Assembly: GCF_000208745.1 (NCBI RefSeq)
Contig: NC_030854.1
Coordinates: 2,491,236-2,555,235, forward strand
Length of the DNA stretch: 64,000 bases
DNA from: Theobroma cacao
Lineage: Eukaryota; Streptophyta; Magnoliopsida; Malvales; Malvaceae
Direction: 5' to 3'
A program made the position numbers and the translations under genes. How positions within the stretch are numbered: the stretch's first letter is position 1; each line of letters begins with the position of its first letter. This document shows positions 44,537 to 57,423 of the stretch, piece after piece. Under the pieces are notes generated by a model. It was not told the DNA's origin, did not search any database, and saw only the letters and a list, made by a program, of their open reading frames with translations.

Positions 44537-47401
44537 ATGTCGAAAAAAATTCCTGAAGAAATCGACTTGAACTGTGATGCTCTTCCGGTTGACCGAGAAA
44601 ACGAGGATAATGATGTAAATGATGAGGAGCCGGCCTCTGGGGCGGGTACTTCTTCAACCAAAACCCTAACAGAACGAACAGTTGATGGGGTTGGGGTCTT
44701 TGGAAAGGATAATGAGTCCGCTGGTGGGATTGATGAGCTAGGGGAAGAAAGCAAAATGGAAAGTGTGAAACATAAAGGGATTGATTTGGAAGCTGATATT
44801 GGATCCTTAGGTGAAGAGGTTGATGGTAAAGTTAGTGCCCGGTTTAGCTCGGGTGGGGATTCTTTGATGGAGGTTGATGGAGGATCAAGAGGACGTGGAG
44901 ACGGAGAGAGTGTTTCTATTGAAGACAAGAAACCAGTGGTGGCTGAACAAATTGCTATGAGATCTTCTGGTGGGGTAGCTGAGGATCTTAATTTTAGTGT
45001 GTGTCCTAGTGAGGACACGTTGATAGAGGGGAATTCTGTTAGGATTCAGTTGAGCTTGTTTGCTGATAATACCATTCAATCTGGTATTGCTCATGATTTA
45101 GGTTCTGATGATGCGAAGCCTCTTTCTTCAGGATTAGGTCCTGGAAACTCTTTACCTTATGGGGAGCAGAATGTGAGTTCAAAGGAAGGATCTTCTGGCA
45201 GATTAGAAGGTCGGGATATGGAGATTGATACACCTGACGATACCAACGAAAGAAATTTAATTACTGCCATCCAAGACAAAGGGGACAGGGTTATTCAGAA
45301 TGCAGAAAAAGGGTCTAATCTGTTAAATGATGCGGTAGACTTGAATTCATGCACAAGCACAGACGAGGATGTATCTGATGATGCTGATGCAAAACCAGAA
45401 AAACCAGAAGAACCTGAATTTTGTGTCTCTGATTTAGTCTGGGGTAAAGTAAGGAGTCATCCCTGGTGGCCGGGACAGATATTTGATCGTTCAGCTGCCA
45501 CAGCGAAGGCGAAGAAGTATTTTAAAAAGGACTGTTATTTGATTGCATATTTTGGTGACCAGACATTTGCTTGGAACGAAGCATCACGGATCAAGCCCTT
45601 TAGGCCCCATTTCTCACATATGGAAAAGCAGAACAATATGGAAGAGTTTCACTATGCTATTGATTGTGCTTTGGATGAGGTTTCTAGACGTGTGGAGTTC
45701 GGTCTGGCCTGTTCTTGCATTTCCAAGGAAGCATATGCCGAGGTTCAAGCTCAGATAATTGTTAATGCTGGGATCCGAGAAGAATCTAGTAGAAAAGATG
45801 GTGGGGACAGATTTTCAGGTGTTGCTTCTTTTGACCCTTTTGAACTTGTTGAGAGGATAAAAGCACTGGCCCAATCACCTTCTTATAGCGAGGTTGACAG
45901 ACTGCAATTCATAACATCACAGGCACAATTGTTGGCATTCCATCGCTGGAAGGGTTACTCTCAGCTACCTGAATTTCAAAACCTTTGTGGATTGTTGGAG
46001 ACTGATGTGGAGATACCTCTCTCCGAAGAAGTAAAGAAACATTGTGAACTGATTGGAGATGATGTTCCTAGTGTTGAAGTTGACAAACAGGTGCTTTCTG
46101 AAAGAGAGAAGTCAGAGAGTCAAGATGGCTCTTCTCAGAAACAAAAGAAAATCCCAGGGGACGCTAAAGTTTCCAACAAAAAGGAGAAAAGCTTGTCAGA
46201 GTTGATAGCTGAAAGGCGCTTGAATATGCAAAATGGAAAAGGGAAATTGACTAAGAAAGCTGGTGACAAGTTAATTTCTTCATCCCCTGCTAAAAAACTA
46301 AAGGTGGTTGAGTCTGTGCGTGATGACTCAGCATTGAAACAGAATAGAAGTAATGCGTCAACAGGGTCTGTTGATAAGTCTCTGCAGTCTAAACAAACTT
46401 TCAGAGTTGGAGCTAGCATACTTAGGGTTGCAAGCCAACTGAATGGTTCAAGTTCAACAGTTTCAACTCCAGTACTTAAGCATGGTGATGGGACAACTAA
46501 AAAAAAGTCTGCAGTTAATAATGAAAGTAAAGGAAAAAATTCGTCTGGTAAATCTCCAGGGAAGACGGCTTTTCAAACAAATATGTCTTCCGCTGATGAG
46601 ATGCTCTCACAGCTTTGCTTGGCCGCAACAGATCCCCTGAAAGGGTATAGTTTTTTGTCCTCTATGGTTTTTTTCTTTATGGAGTTGAGGAATTCATTTG
46701 CTATGGATCTTAACAGCTCTGAAATGTCTGAACAATCTTCAGAACAAGGAACTGATGGCGAAATAGGGGAGAAGTCAACCAGGTTTGAAGTTACTGGAAA
46801 GTCTGAGTTGACTTCAATCAAAGACACCTGTTGTTCTGATAGAATAATCCAGTGCCTTCCTGAAGAGCAATTAGCAGTTGACAACCACAACCAAACCACA
46901 GAGGTTTCTCTGGACACTCCTAGTGAAAAGGGTTTTTCTGTCATTGAATCGCAACCGGCTGCTCAGGCAAGTCCCAATTTGGATTCTGAACAGAAATGTA
47001 CAGTCACAGATGAAAATCTTGGAATGGAAGCAGAGAAACGGATAGAATACTCAGATGAAAGTTATACAGAAGATCTATATCCAACTGCTTTGATTTTGAA
47101 TTTTTCAGACTTAGAATCGGTTCCTTCAGTAGAAGACCTGAATAAGATATTTAGCCGTTATGGGCCTTTGGTTGCGCCAGGGGCTGAAGTGTTAAAAAAG
47201 AGCGTCCGTGCCAGAGTGGTTTTTAAAAGACATGCAGATGCTGAAACAGCTTTCAGCAGTTCTGGAAAATACAGCATTTTCGGACCCTCACTTGTTAGTT
47301 ACCGCCTCAAGCGTCTGGCTTCTGCACTGCCTAGATCATCTCCAGTTGCAACTAAGCGAAGCAGAACAGATGAAACATGTGGAGATGGAAGTACTACTTG
47401 A
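44537..47401 (+). CDS. PWWP-domain chromatin protein
   Basis: Single-exon protein of 954 aa, probably nuclear. The acidic, low-complexity N-terminus (1-285) leads into a PWWP domain at about 295-390. The core is DLVWGKVRSHPWWPGQI, followed by aromatic-cage context (LIAYFGDQTFAWNE). PWWP domains read methylated histone tails and DNA. In Arabidopsis, PWWP proteins work with MSI4/5-type complexes on flowering genes, but which member this is cannot be fixed here. A Lys/Ser-rich linker (530-680) has nuclear-localisation-like KKAGDK and PAKKLK patches. The C-terminus (about 849-930) looks like a divergent RRM (ALILNFSDLESVPSVEDL, then RARVVFKRHADAETAF). Position next to MCM8 and near RPS23 fits Arabidopsis At3g09670. 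The ATG is the first in the open frame, just after a likely leader acceptor. Confidence 0.9.
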   Translation: MSKKIPEEIDLNCDALPVDRENEDNDVNDEEPASGAGTSSTKTLTERTVDGVGVFGKDNESAGGIDELGEESKMESVKHKGIDLEADIGSLGEEVDGKVSARFSSGGDSLMEVDGGSRGRGDGESVSIEDKKPVVAEQIAMRSSGGVAEDLNFSVCPSEDTLIEGNSVRIQLSLFADNTIQSGIAHDLGSDDAKPLSSGLGPGNSLPYGEQNVSSKEGSSGRLEGRDMEIDTPDDTNERNLITAIQDKGDRVIQNAEKGSNLLNDAVDLNSCTSTDEDVSDDADAKPEKPEEPEFCVSDLVWGKVRSHPWWPGQIFDRSAATAKAKKYFKKDCYLIAYFGDQTFAWNEASRIKPFRPHFSHMEKQNNMEEFHYAIDCALDEVSRRVEFGLACSCISKEAYAEVQAQIIVNAGIREESSRKDGGDRFSGVASFDPFELVERIKALAQSPSYSEVDRLQFITSQAQLLAFHRWKGYSQLPEFQNLCGLLETDVEIPLSEEVKKHCELIGDDVPSVEVDKQVLSEREKSESQDGSSQKQKKIPGDAKVSNKKEKSLSELIAERRLNMQNGKGKLTKKAGDKLISSSPAKKLKVVESVRDDSALKQNRSNASTGSVDKSLQSKQTFRVGASILRVASQLNGSSSTVSTPVLKHGDGTTKKKSAVNNESKGKNSSGKSPGKTAFQTNMSSADEMLSQLCLAATDPLKGYSFLSSMVFFFMELRNSFAMDLNSSEMSEQSSEQGTDGEIGEKSTRFEVTGKSELTSIKDTCCSDRIIQCLPEEQLAVDNHNQTTEVSLDTPSEKGFSVIESQPAAQASPNLDSEQKCTVTDENLGMEAEKRIEYSDESYTEDLYPTALILNFSDLESVPSVEDLNKIFSRYGPLVAPGAEVLKKSVRARVVFKRHADAETAFSSSGKYSIFGPSLVSYRLKRLASALPRSSPVATKRSRTDETCGDGSTT

Positions 47402-48802
47402 TGCCATGGATTCTAGTCAAGTTGATGTAAAGAGAGGTTAAGCATTCACACTCAAGGTTTGAACTTCTAAATGCTTTCCTTTATGAGGTTATATAAAAGT
47501 GACAGGTTGTATTGGTTTAAAATGGTAGGATCAGACAGTTGACGTAGCTATTTCTTTTGCAAATTCTTCACAAGCAGGTTAATTTATATGACTGACCATC
47601 TTGCACATTTTGATTTGCTGTAGTGAAAACCTTTTTTACATTCAGTTAATTTAAGTTTATGCACTACCACCTTTTGCAATGCTCTCTCTCGGGGTTTCTA
47701 AGTATAACATGGTAATTAAGGGGGGTTGTATAGAAATTTTTATACTAAAAGCATCAAAGCCTTTGAGTATGGTTTGTAATTGCCATTTTTCACTTCCAAG
47801 TAGGGTTTCTTGCTGAAGCTTTGGGCTTGTTGAGGTGGTTCGGACATTCTTGAAACTGCAACAGCTTCAGATGGAACATGATCTTGGCTCTTTGAACAGT
47901 CTCATTCGTGATGCTCATCATGGGTTGCATGCTTCTTCCCGACATCTCATTGGCTTGTAATCATGAGATTTTAAGGTTGGCACTTGGCAGCGCCTTCCCA
48001 TCATCACGTTACTGCTCATCTAACAGGAAATATATTATGGTTTAATATTAGGCCGTAAATCATCAGTCATACTCAATGCTTCCTTCTCATTCCCTCTGGC
48101 CCGAGATAATTGGGTGGGTGAAATAGTCACTTAAATCAGGAGCATTGAATAAGTAAAAAAAAAAAAAACAGGCTGTAAATTGTACTCTTTTGAAGACAAT
48201 TAAAATATGCGCAAGTTTTTCATTAGGTTAATTTGTGAAAAGGTTAATTATTTGCGGAAAAGATACCCTGTTACTTGTCGTATAACGTTTCACCTCAAAA
48301 TATGGCATTTCCAATCCACTTCTAGATAAAATGAAAATTGCTCTTTACTCACAAAGCAACGATCTGGACCCTCCATTCAATTCTTTTACAGCAATATCAA
48401 AATCTTGGAAACCGTTGGATGAGGACCTAAATGATAAATCCGTGTAACGGATTGAAAATAAAGTCTCCCAATTAAAGATAAAATCAAAATGGAAAATCCA
48501 ACGTCCATCCTGCTGATCACCGCACACATGTAACCGGTCCCACAACGTCTCAAAAATTCGTACCTACACCTCGGTGAAAGTGCCATATACATCAAACGCT
48601 CCCTATTTTTTCTTTTTCTTCGCATTATTTAATAAATTTAATTTTGAACTGCCTCTTCTCCCAAATTCAAAATATTCACTTCTCCTTCGTCTCTTCTCTC
48701 TTTCACGCATCTCTCCTTCAATTCTTGATCTATTACATAAAATAATTACACCTTTAATCGCCTTATTTCCTATTCGATCTGATATTAATCTCCGTCGGGA
48801 AA
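47402..48802. other. Intergenic: PWWP gene 3' UTR and promoter of next gene
   Basis: About 47402-48200 fits a 3' UTR and downstream flank. 48560-48802 is CT-rich and ends in a GGGAAA context before the next ATG. No gene was seen on either strand. Confidence 0.6.
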
Positions 48803-51800
48803 ATGGGTGATTCTGAGAAGCAAAGCGACTTCGATATCAAAGGGCTGAGCCTCATCGACGTTTCGTCCGAAGACGATTGCCTCATCAATTCGCCTCTCTG
48901 CGATCCCATAAACCCTCAATCCTCAGGTTTCCCCTTTAATTTTATATTATTTTCTCTTGACTTTGCATGGGATATCAGAGAAATGCTAATAATTCTGGTT
49001 TTTTTTTTGAAAATTTGATTTATTTGTTTGATATCTTTTAATTTGAACTTGTTTGAGATTTATTGGTTATTGCAGGATTTATGTTTCATCGGAAAAGTAC
49101 TTGATTTGTCTAATACTTTTAATCGTGTTTTAAATTGATTGTGAAATGCGTTTTGGCCGTTTTATTAACGGTAATTAGCTCCAAAAAAATCATAGATATG
49201 AACCTAATTTTTCATGATTCGTTTGTTTCTCCGGGTATTCGTTATACAAATTGTTTCCAATAAACCTTTAAATTAATTGATAAATGGATTCTTGTTGGTT
49301 TGTTGAATGCAATTTCTCATTACCATTTGATAATTTGGGGATTTGCTTTTTCACAGATAAAAGATGATGATCCTCATTTTGTTTTACGTGTTTTTTATTT
49401 GAAATTTAATCTCATTCTCTCTCTCTTTTTTCTTTTTCTGACAAATTGGATTTTATGTGTTGTAAAGGGAAGAGGAGTGGAACCAAAAGTGTTAGATTCG
49501 CCATGGATCCCGACAGTGCAGAAATCTCGTTAGGCTCCCTTGAAGAAAATGGAAAGTTAGAGGAACCACCGGATTCTTTGGAACAAGACAAGACGAGTAA
49601 GAATGGAAAATATAATTTACGCAAAAGTTTAGCATGGGATAGTGCTTTCTTCACAAGTGCAGGTACAAATTGGATTTCATTTACACTTAAACGAGTCATG
49701 ATTCTAAATTTCCTGTTTTGATATGATTTATATCCTGTCTTTTAGGTGTTCTCGATCCAGAGGAGTTGTCTAGCATGATTGGAGGCAATGAGAAAGGTGA
49801 AATACACACATTACCTGGGATTCGAGAGGATGTAAACAAATCTTGTGATTCGTTAACAACATTGGATAGTGAAACTTTGACATTGGAAAGTCTTGAGGCT
49901 GATTTATTTGAAGATATAAGAGCATCAATCCAGAAATCTAACAAAGCATCCAACATTGCAAATTCAAGTGGCAAAAAGGAATCGAAAACAGCAGATACGC
50001 CAACTGTGTCACGTAAGTATAGTTTGTTTCTCTTTGTCTCTGCATTGTTATATGCTGGCAAACCCAAAGATTTTGCTCCGAGGCCAAAATTACATCTCCA
50101 AATGATTTTTTTTTGGATAACTAGCATTATATTTAACCAATAATGCTGGGGAAAACCTGCTATCAAAACAACATAACAACCAGAAAAAGAAAGTTTAGTG
50201 ACTACCCCTTACAACAATGTTCCAATTATAACATAAAAGCTGGTTAATGGGGGAGTCAGGCACTTGAATAACACCTCTTAAACAAATCTTCTCATTAAAA
50301 ATAATAGAATGCAAAATAGCATCAGCAGTAAGAGCAGAAAAGCCAAACTTCTTCAAGTTTCAAATCCCCCCAGATATGATAACAAGTTTGCTGACCAGGC
50401 CACCCTTAACAAGATAGCTGCAAAAGACTTGCCTCTAGAGTGAGCAACTTAAACTCTTCTTGCCAACAACCAACCCTCCTTTAGATAATCAGCTTTTCAA
50501 GATTTTGGCAACAAATATCCTTAGAGGAATTGTGGGTGAAAAAAGTTGTGATCTCTAGTCTCTTCAGCATCATAGAAATTACATGTTGTTTTATGAAGAC
50601 TAATACCCCGACTTCTGATACGAGAAAGGTGTACTCTAAAGTAATAAGCCAAGCAATAAATCTATGCTTAGGAAGAGAGAATTGATTCCACACAAGTTTG
50701 TGCCAAACTACTTTAGGTTTCATAGCTCTAAGCAACTGCCAAGTATCAGAAGCCTTGAACATACCACTCTTTGAGGCCTGTGACACCACAATATCATCAG
50801 CTGAGCTCAAAGTAAAGAAGAGCACATCTGCTGAACTTGCCTAAACTCCTGAGACTCACGAGAAGGCCACATCCAGCTACCATTGCTAATAAGAGAAGCA
50901 ACCTTTGCATCTTCAGATATATCATTCTGTTATAAAGAACCTCTGCCATAAATAAGAAGGAAAGGGCCTGATGGGAGCCAATCATCGTACCATAAAGAGA
51001 CGCTGAGCCCATTCCCAATTTTGTGCTTATAAGGGTCCTTGCAGTTGGCCTAAGATTTAAAAGCTTCCTCCAAGTCCAGCAACAGCTTTGAGTACAGCTA
51101 ATCTTCCAAAAACTCCTGCCTTTTAGGAGATAAGCTTTAGTCCAGGCAACCCAAAGAGAACCATCTTGAGTAAATAAAGCCCAGATGTGCTTAAGGCCAC
51201 AAGCAAGATTCCAAACTTTGAGATCCTTAAAACCAAGACCGCCTTCATTCTTGGAATAGTTTCCCAGCTAAGTTTGGCACCCCTAGTATCACCATCTTTA
51301 CCTTTCCATAATAAAGAGGAGAAAATCTGTACAGTTCTTTTGACAAACTTTTAAGGGAGAAGAAAGATGCTGCACCAGTAGTATTGAAAACTAAAAAAAT
51401 TGATTGCATCAGCTGCAATCTTCCAGCATAAGAGAGCCTTTGAGGATTTCCCTTGAGGAAAATGTGATCATGAGGTTAAGAACACTTATATTCTACTTAT
51501 CCCTAGATGGGGAAGATGGAAACTACTTTTTCAAATGTCCATAGGTGCAAATGAACATGCCTTCTAGGTCCAGACCATATTTCTTTGTGAATCACATAAT
51601 TGCATAAAATGCCTTATCTAGAGTCTTTCATTCACATGCTGAGCTTTTTTTTTTTTTTTGTCTTCTTTCTAAATAAGATGAGATGTAGGGTGTAAATGAA
51701 CATGCTAGGCATACGTGATCATTTCAAAAAATATTTTCAAACTGACAGTGCCCTGTTTTCTTTTTCATTTCCAGATTCAAAGAAGGTAGAATTGGCTACT

Positions 51801-54363
51801 CAAGATAAGGTGAATTAAAGAATTGTCTGCAGTAAACTTTCATTAATTGTTACTTGTATTTTTCCAATAACATTTTTGTGATTTCAGATGAAGCAGAAAG
51901 CTGCTCCAAAAAAGCCAAACATTGGTGTGAAAGACTCTGGGAAAACAATGAAGCAGGTTTCTGTCCGTCCACAAATTTCTCAGGTACGTATTGTGCTATG
52001 TCATGCGAATAAGTAGCTGCAAGTTGTATAATCTTTTCTAGTTGAGATAGAGATGAATATTATTTAACAATCTAGGTTGTTTTAAGTGAGTTTTAAACTT
52101 CCAAATCTAAATTGTTAGGTTAAATTGACTTACACAGCAACATTCTCAGAAAACTATACTATAAGCCTGTAAAAGTTCTATGCAACTGCTGAATATGCAA
52201 CCATATAACTGCTATTTAGCACAACTGCAACTCTGACTTTGTTTTTGGTTTTACCAATAGTCTTTTGCTAGAAGTGGAGAACCAACTTCATCTCTTCATA
52301 AGCCACCAAAGGTACTAAGCAGGGTTGTTCCCCTCTCAACAACACCAATCAAAAGGGTTTCCTTGGGTTCTAAGAACGTCAAAATGGAAAAGGATGCAAA
52401 AAGTGTGACTGGTAATTCAGACTACAATATGTTTAACTTAGTTTCATGAAAACAGAAGAAGTTATCGTTCTCATGTTTCTGTTTAAATTACTAAATTCAA
52501 TTTGATGGTTGTAGGTAGAGGGAATACAGTTTCAAAGACTCCTGCTTTGGGTGGTTTAAGAAATATTGTGCCTAGGCCTACATTATCTTCCAAGTCTTCT
52601 TCGTGCTCTCCAGTCTCAATTAAAACAGAGCTGACAACTTCTTGTTCCTCACTTGAGAGCTGTGCCAGTGCTTCATCTGGCAGAATTACTAAATCTTCCT
52701 TGAATTCGATTAAACGAAAGAACGACTCCGGAAGAGTTAGTCCATCTTCCTCTGGTTGCACTATCAGCACCCCATCGAAAATTGCATCAAAAGGTAAAAA
52801 TCAAGCAGGAAGTTCAAGGCTCTCAACTTTTTCGAAGTCTTCTACCAAGCTATCTTCCAGTATATCTCCTGCTAGCTCTATCAGTGAATGGTCCTCAGAC
52901 TCATCATCATCAACCTCTACTGTTAATCAAAGGTCTAATATTGTAAGACCTAGCCTTGGCATTGGCTCTCGCAAAGGACTTGGTACAAATAGGGACGCCC
53001 ACCAAGTTTTGGATTCTCAAGACCATCCTACTGGTCAGTGCTCAATGGGACATGGTGCTGAGGTTACTGGCTCACTTGATGAAAGTGTAAACAAAGTTTC
53101 AGCTGGAACTAGTGGGCTTCTTCATCCAGCTTCCATGAAACCCTCCGGCCTTCGAATGCCATCACCAAAACTTGGCTTTTTTGATGGGGTTAGTTCTTAA
53201 TTTTTAAAATTTCTCTGTTTAATAGATAGGAAGTGGTTTTCGCCAAACTATTTTCAAGAATAAGCAGATGGAAAATCTCATTTCAGAATCTTCTGCTGAA
53301 TAAAGAGGATACAACTTTTTTATTCTATTATGAAATCTAAATGAACAAACCACCTTTTGTAATGTTTTGAGTCTTACTTTGCTTTGTTCGGAAAGTACTA
53401 TAATCTGTGAAATTGTGATGGATGTAGGTAAGATCATCAGGACGCACTCCAAATGGGAGTATGCTGTCTCATCCTGGTGTACCTAATGGCTTGCCTAAAA
53501 TTGGAGCAAAAAGCACTAGTCCTAGTGGGAGCTTAAACAAGGCAAAGATTGGAAAGCTTCAACCTGTTAGAACTCTGACTGCAATCCAGAGCCCCAAGGT
53601 TGATGTTAAGCAAACTTCCTCTGCTGTGAAATCTAGATCTTCCTTGACTATTCAAAAATCTCCAAATGCTGCAGCAAAGGTATCAAGTGCTTTAAGAAAC
53701 CCCAAAAGCAGCCCCGGCATATCTCCAAAATTTCAGAATAAATCATCTTTGAAAACTGGTAGAGAAAGTTACTCAAAGGCTCAGGGCATTGGTACGGCAG
53801 AAAAAATTGTGAGCCCGGGTTTTCCAAAGCAAGTTGTAGGCCTGGGAGGCAAGGATGGTGCTCGCATAAAGGACACCAAGATTGTTCCTCTTGATGGAGT
53901 ACCTGAAACCACTGATAATTTAACTTCCAAATCTGATGATCAGAACACAATCCCATTGAAAGTAGCTGCCGAAAATGAAACATACAGCCATTTATATCTG
54001 AAGACTGATACACTTATCCTTTACAACACCAAAAAAAAGGAAGAAGCTCATATTGAAGATCAAATTGCTGGCACCGCGGAAGGGTATTTATCTTCAGACA
54101 CTCAGAAAGAACCCAATGCTGATTCTCATCTTGCTCATGGTGACAAGAAGGTTGAGAACTGTTGGTCAAAGCCCATTCGCACTTCTCCTTCCCCTATGAC
54201 TTCTGAAATTATGGCCGGCTCAAGGAGACCTTTCTCAGTCAAGGATTCTTTTTACAATATGGATACACATACACCACTGGCAGTTACACCAGGATCAGCA
54301 GTGGGGGTGGACAAGATAACCACATTACAGTCTCCAGAGAGCATTTTACCGGAGTACAGCTAA
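48803..54363 (+). CDS. Uncharacterised plant-specific Ser-rich protein (At2g37070/At3g53320-like)
   Basis: 825 aa from nine exons: 48803-48926, 49468-49662, 49746-50012, 51775-51809, 51888-51983, 52261-52411, 52515-53188, 53428-54363 code for all residues (eight coding exons seen; any further exon would be a UTR exon). The one clear conserved block is LAWDSAFFTSAGVLDPEEL at residues 96-114, a well-folded-looking island in a mostly disordered, Ser/Lys/Pro-rich, basic protein. An acidic segment (LEADLFEDIRASIQ) follows at about residue 150. Ser-rich stretches and repeated SPK/SPS patches suggest heavy phosphorylation and perhaps microtubule or chromatin binding, but this is inference. No known catalytic motif is visible. 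I assign it to the At2g37070 family from memory, supported by NF-YB8 and RIP homologues nearby. Intron 3 (1762 bp) hosts a LINE fragment. Confidence 0.8.
50105..51480 (-). mobile_element. 5'-truncated LINE (non-LTR) retrotransposon fragment in intron 3
   Basis: Read on the minus strand, the order is that of a plant L1-type ORF2 3' end. A reverse-transcriptase C-terminal motif (RLSYAGRLQL, about 51441-51412) comes first, then WVAWTKAYLLKG (about 51160-51125) and GNGLSVSLWYDDWLPSG (about 51016-50966). The zf-RVT segment follows (VVWHKLVWNQFSLPKHRFIAW, about 50725-50663), then an untranslated tail. A T9 run at 50107-50115 on the plus strand would be the poly(A) end. Parts lie in different frames, so the copy is dead. 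It is antisense to the host gene. The 5' boundary is approximate. Confidence 0.85.
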
Positions 54364-55323
54364 GACAAGTGCAACACTCTAGTAGCAGATTTTTTAAGGT
54401 ACCTTGATATGGTATCATCTCTCAATTATTCTTATTGGGAGTTTTTAGATACAACATCGCCTTGTAGATTCTGTACTACTCTGTTAGCTCAGTGGAATTT
54501 TTACTTATATCGAGTAATGAGAAATCCAGATTCGATTTTCACCATGTTCGAATCTGATGTTCTGGTTTCATGGAGTGCTTCTGATAGAATTTCAGGGCTG
54601 AACTTGTAGTCTTTCGATTTGCTTAGTTCATGATGCATCTTGTGTCCACACATGTTTATCATGCAATGAGAACAAGCATTAAAGGAAAAAGTTTTGGTCG
54701 CGTGAATATAAGATTTTGTGCCCACATCATGAAAATGTTTGTCACATGGATGCATATTTATTACTACTATATTTGAAGTCCAAAATCTGGTAACTTACCA
54801 AAACAGCACTTGACATTGTAGTCCAAAGTGGCGCACTTAGAATGTTCTTCCTTTGGTCATGTTGTAGTAGATATTGTTTGTTTTATCTTTTACTTCGTGT
54901 TTTAAATAATAGACATGTTTGCAACAGAACAGAACCCCAAAAAAGAAAATTTCAACCACTTCCCCAAGAAATGTTTGCAAATCTTAGCCGAAAATGTAAT
55001 AGATATTTTTCTTGGGATGATTGCGAAATTCACTTCTTCTTAGTTCCATCGTCCTATGACTTGTTAGCAACAAGAAAATACTCAGAGAAGCATAGCAGTG
55101 CTAGATAGTAAAGGCTTGAATTCATAGCATGAGGAAGAGAATGGTTTGGAATAGCAATAAAGCACCAAAATCTTTTGGATCGAGTTGACATGGCAAATTC
55201 AATACAATAACCAGTCGATAAATAAACAAAACATTGTCCAGAAAAGCTACCACGCAATAAAAAGCTCTCAGTTTTTAGTAGAACTATAAAAAGGTAGTAA
55301 GAGTCATCCTCCCCCTTGCAGAC
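54364..55323. other. Convergent 3' intergenic space
   Basis: This space lies between the stop of the Ser-rich gene and the stop of RPS23. It should hold both 3' UTRs. No further gene or repeat was seen. Confidence 0.65.
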
Positions 55324-56467
<1,144 letters not shown>

Positions 56468-56570
56468 GTTGGCTGAGAGAGGTTGTTTCGACTGAAAGGA
56501 GGGTTCGGAGAGATTTGAAGGCGAGGACAAGAAGTAGCCGCAGCCGCTGAGTTTAAACCCTGAAGGCTCT

Positions 56571-56700
56571 AACCCTAGAAATGATGGCGAATATATATAG
56601 ATAACATTTTTTATTGGGCCCAATAAGATAGATGCCTGGGCCTTCATTTGGGCCTAATGGAAGCCCCTTTTCTGGTCCATAATCCCGTGTTGGGGCCCAA
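56571..56700 (-). promoter_or_regulatory. RPS23 promoter: TATA, telo-box-like element and four site II motifs
   Basis: An AACCCTA telo-box-like element lies at 56571-56577 and a TATA-like ATATATATAG at 56591-56600. TGGGCC/GGCCCA elements lie at 56615-56620, 56637-56642, 56649-56654 and 56694-56699. Site II clusters with a telo-box are well established in promoters of plant ribosomal-protein genes, where TCP factors bind site II. The spacing to the start codon at 56467 is right. Confidence 0.75.
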
Positions 56701-57423
56701 TATTCAGTTATGAATGAGCTCTTCGAGATTGTTTATTTTTTGTATTATAGAGAAAATAAATACGTAAAAAGATTTATAGTTGTTATATTGTAACAAGTGT
56801 ATAAATTTATTCAAGTTTTTAATAAATAAATTTAAAAATTAAAAACTTTTAAAAATAAATATTTTATAAAATAATATTTTGTGATTAAATGATAATTTAT
56901 AAAATTTATATGCTGTATTACAAGAAACGCAATTAACTTAGCATATGTATGAAATTTTGAAGTGACGTCATTACCAATCATAAATTTTGAGTACAATAAA
57001 TGATTAATTAATAAAATTAAAATCAATTATGGAAAGAATATATATTTTCATTTTATTATGAGTAATAAAATTTATGATTCTATATAAAGTGAATCTATTT
57101 TTGGATGAGCTGTCCACATTCAGACACTTGGTTATGGCTCTGAATGCAGATTCTTGTTCCATTGATCCAAATCCACAAGAAAGATATATTAAGGTGAAGC
57201 AGAACTCGACAAAACGCGCAAGTCTTCGCATATACAGATAGTCTTCTTAATGGGGTTTTAGTCTTTTAACAGTTTCCATAACATTGAAACTTCAAGAGGA
57301 ATCACCCCTAACCAGACATGTTAAGAGCAAAATTAAGGGAAAATTTTCCGTAAAACCTGAGAAAATATCGAAACCGTCAAACATTTAGGGCAGAAATATG
57401 TGCAACCTGCACCGCATCTGATC
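56701..57423. other. Intergenic: upstream of RPS23 and 3' UTR of the ICR gene
   Basis: 56701-57080 is AT-rich with no features. 57090-57423 is more balanced in base composition and fits the ICR 3' UTR. The short open frames here have no family support. Confidence 0.6.

Noticed and set aside
44524..45018. 164-codon open frame antisense to the PWWP gene
   Set aside because: It is a mirror of the Ser-rich/acidic codon use of the sense gene, with no domain or independent support.
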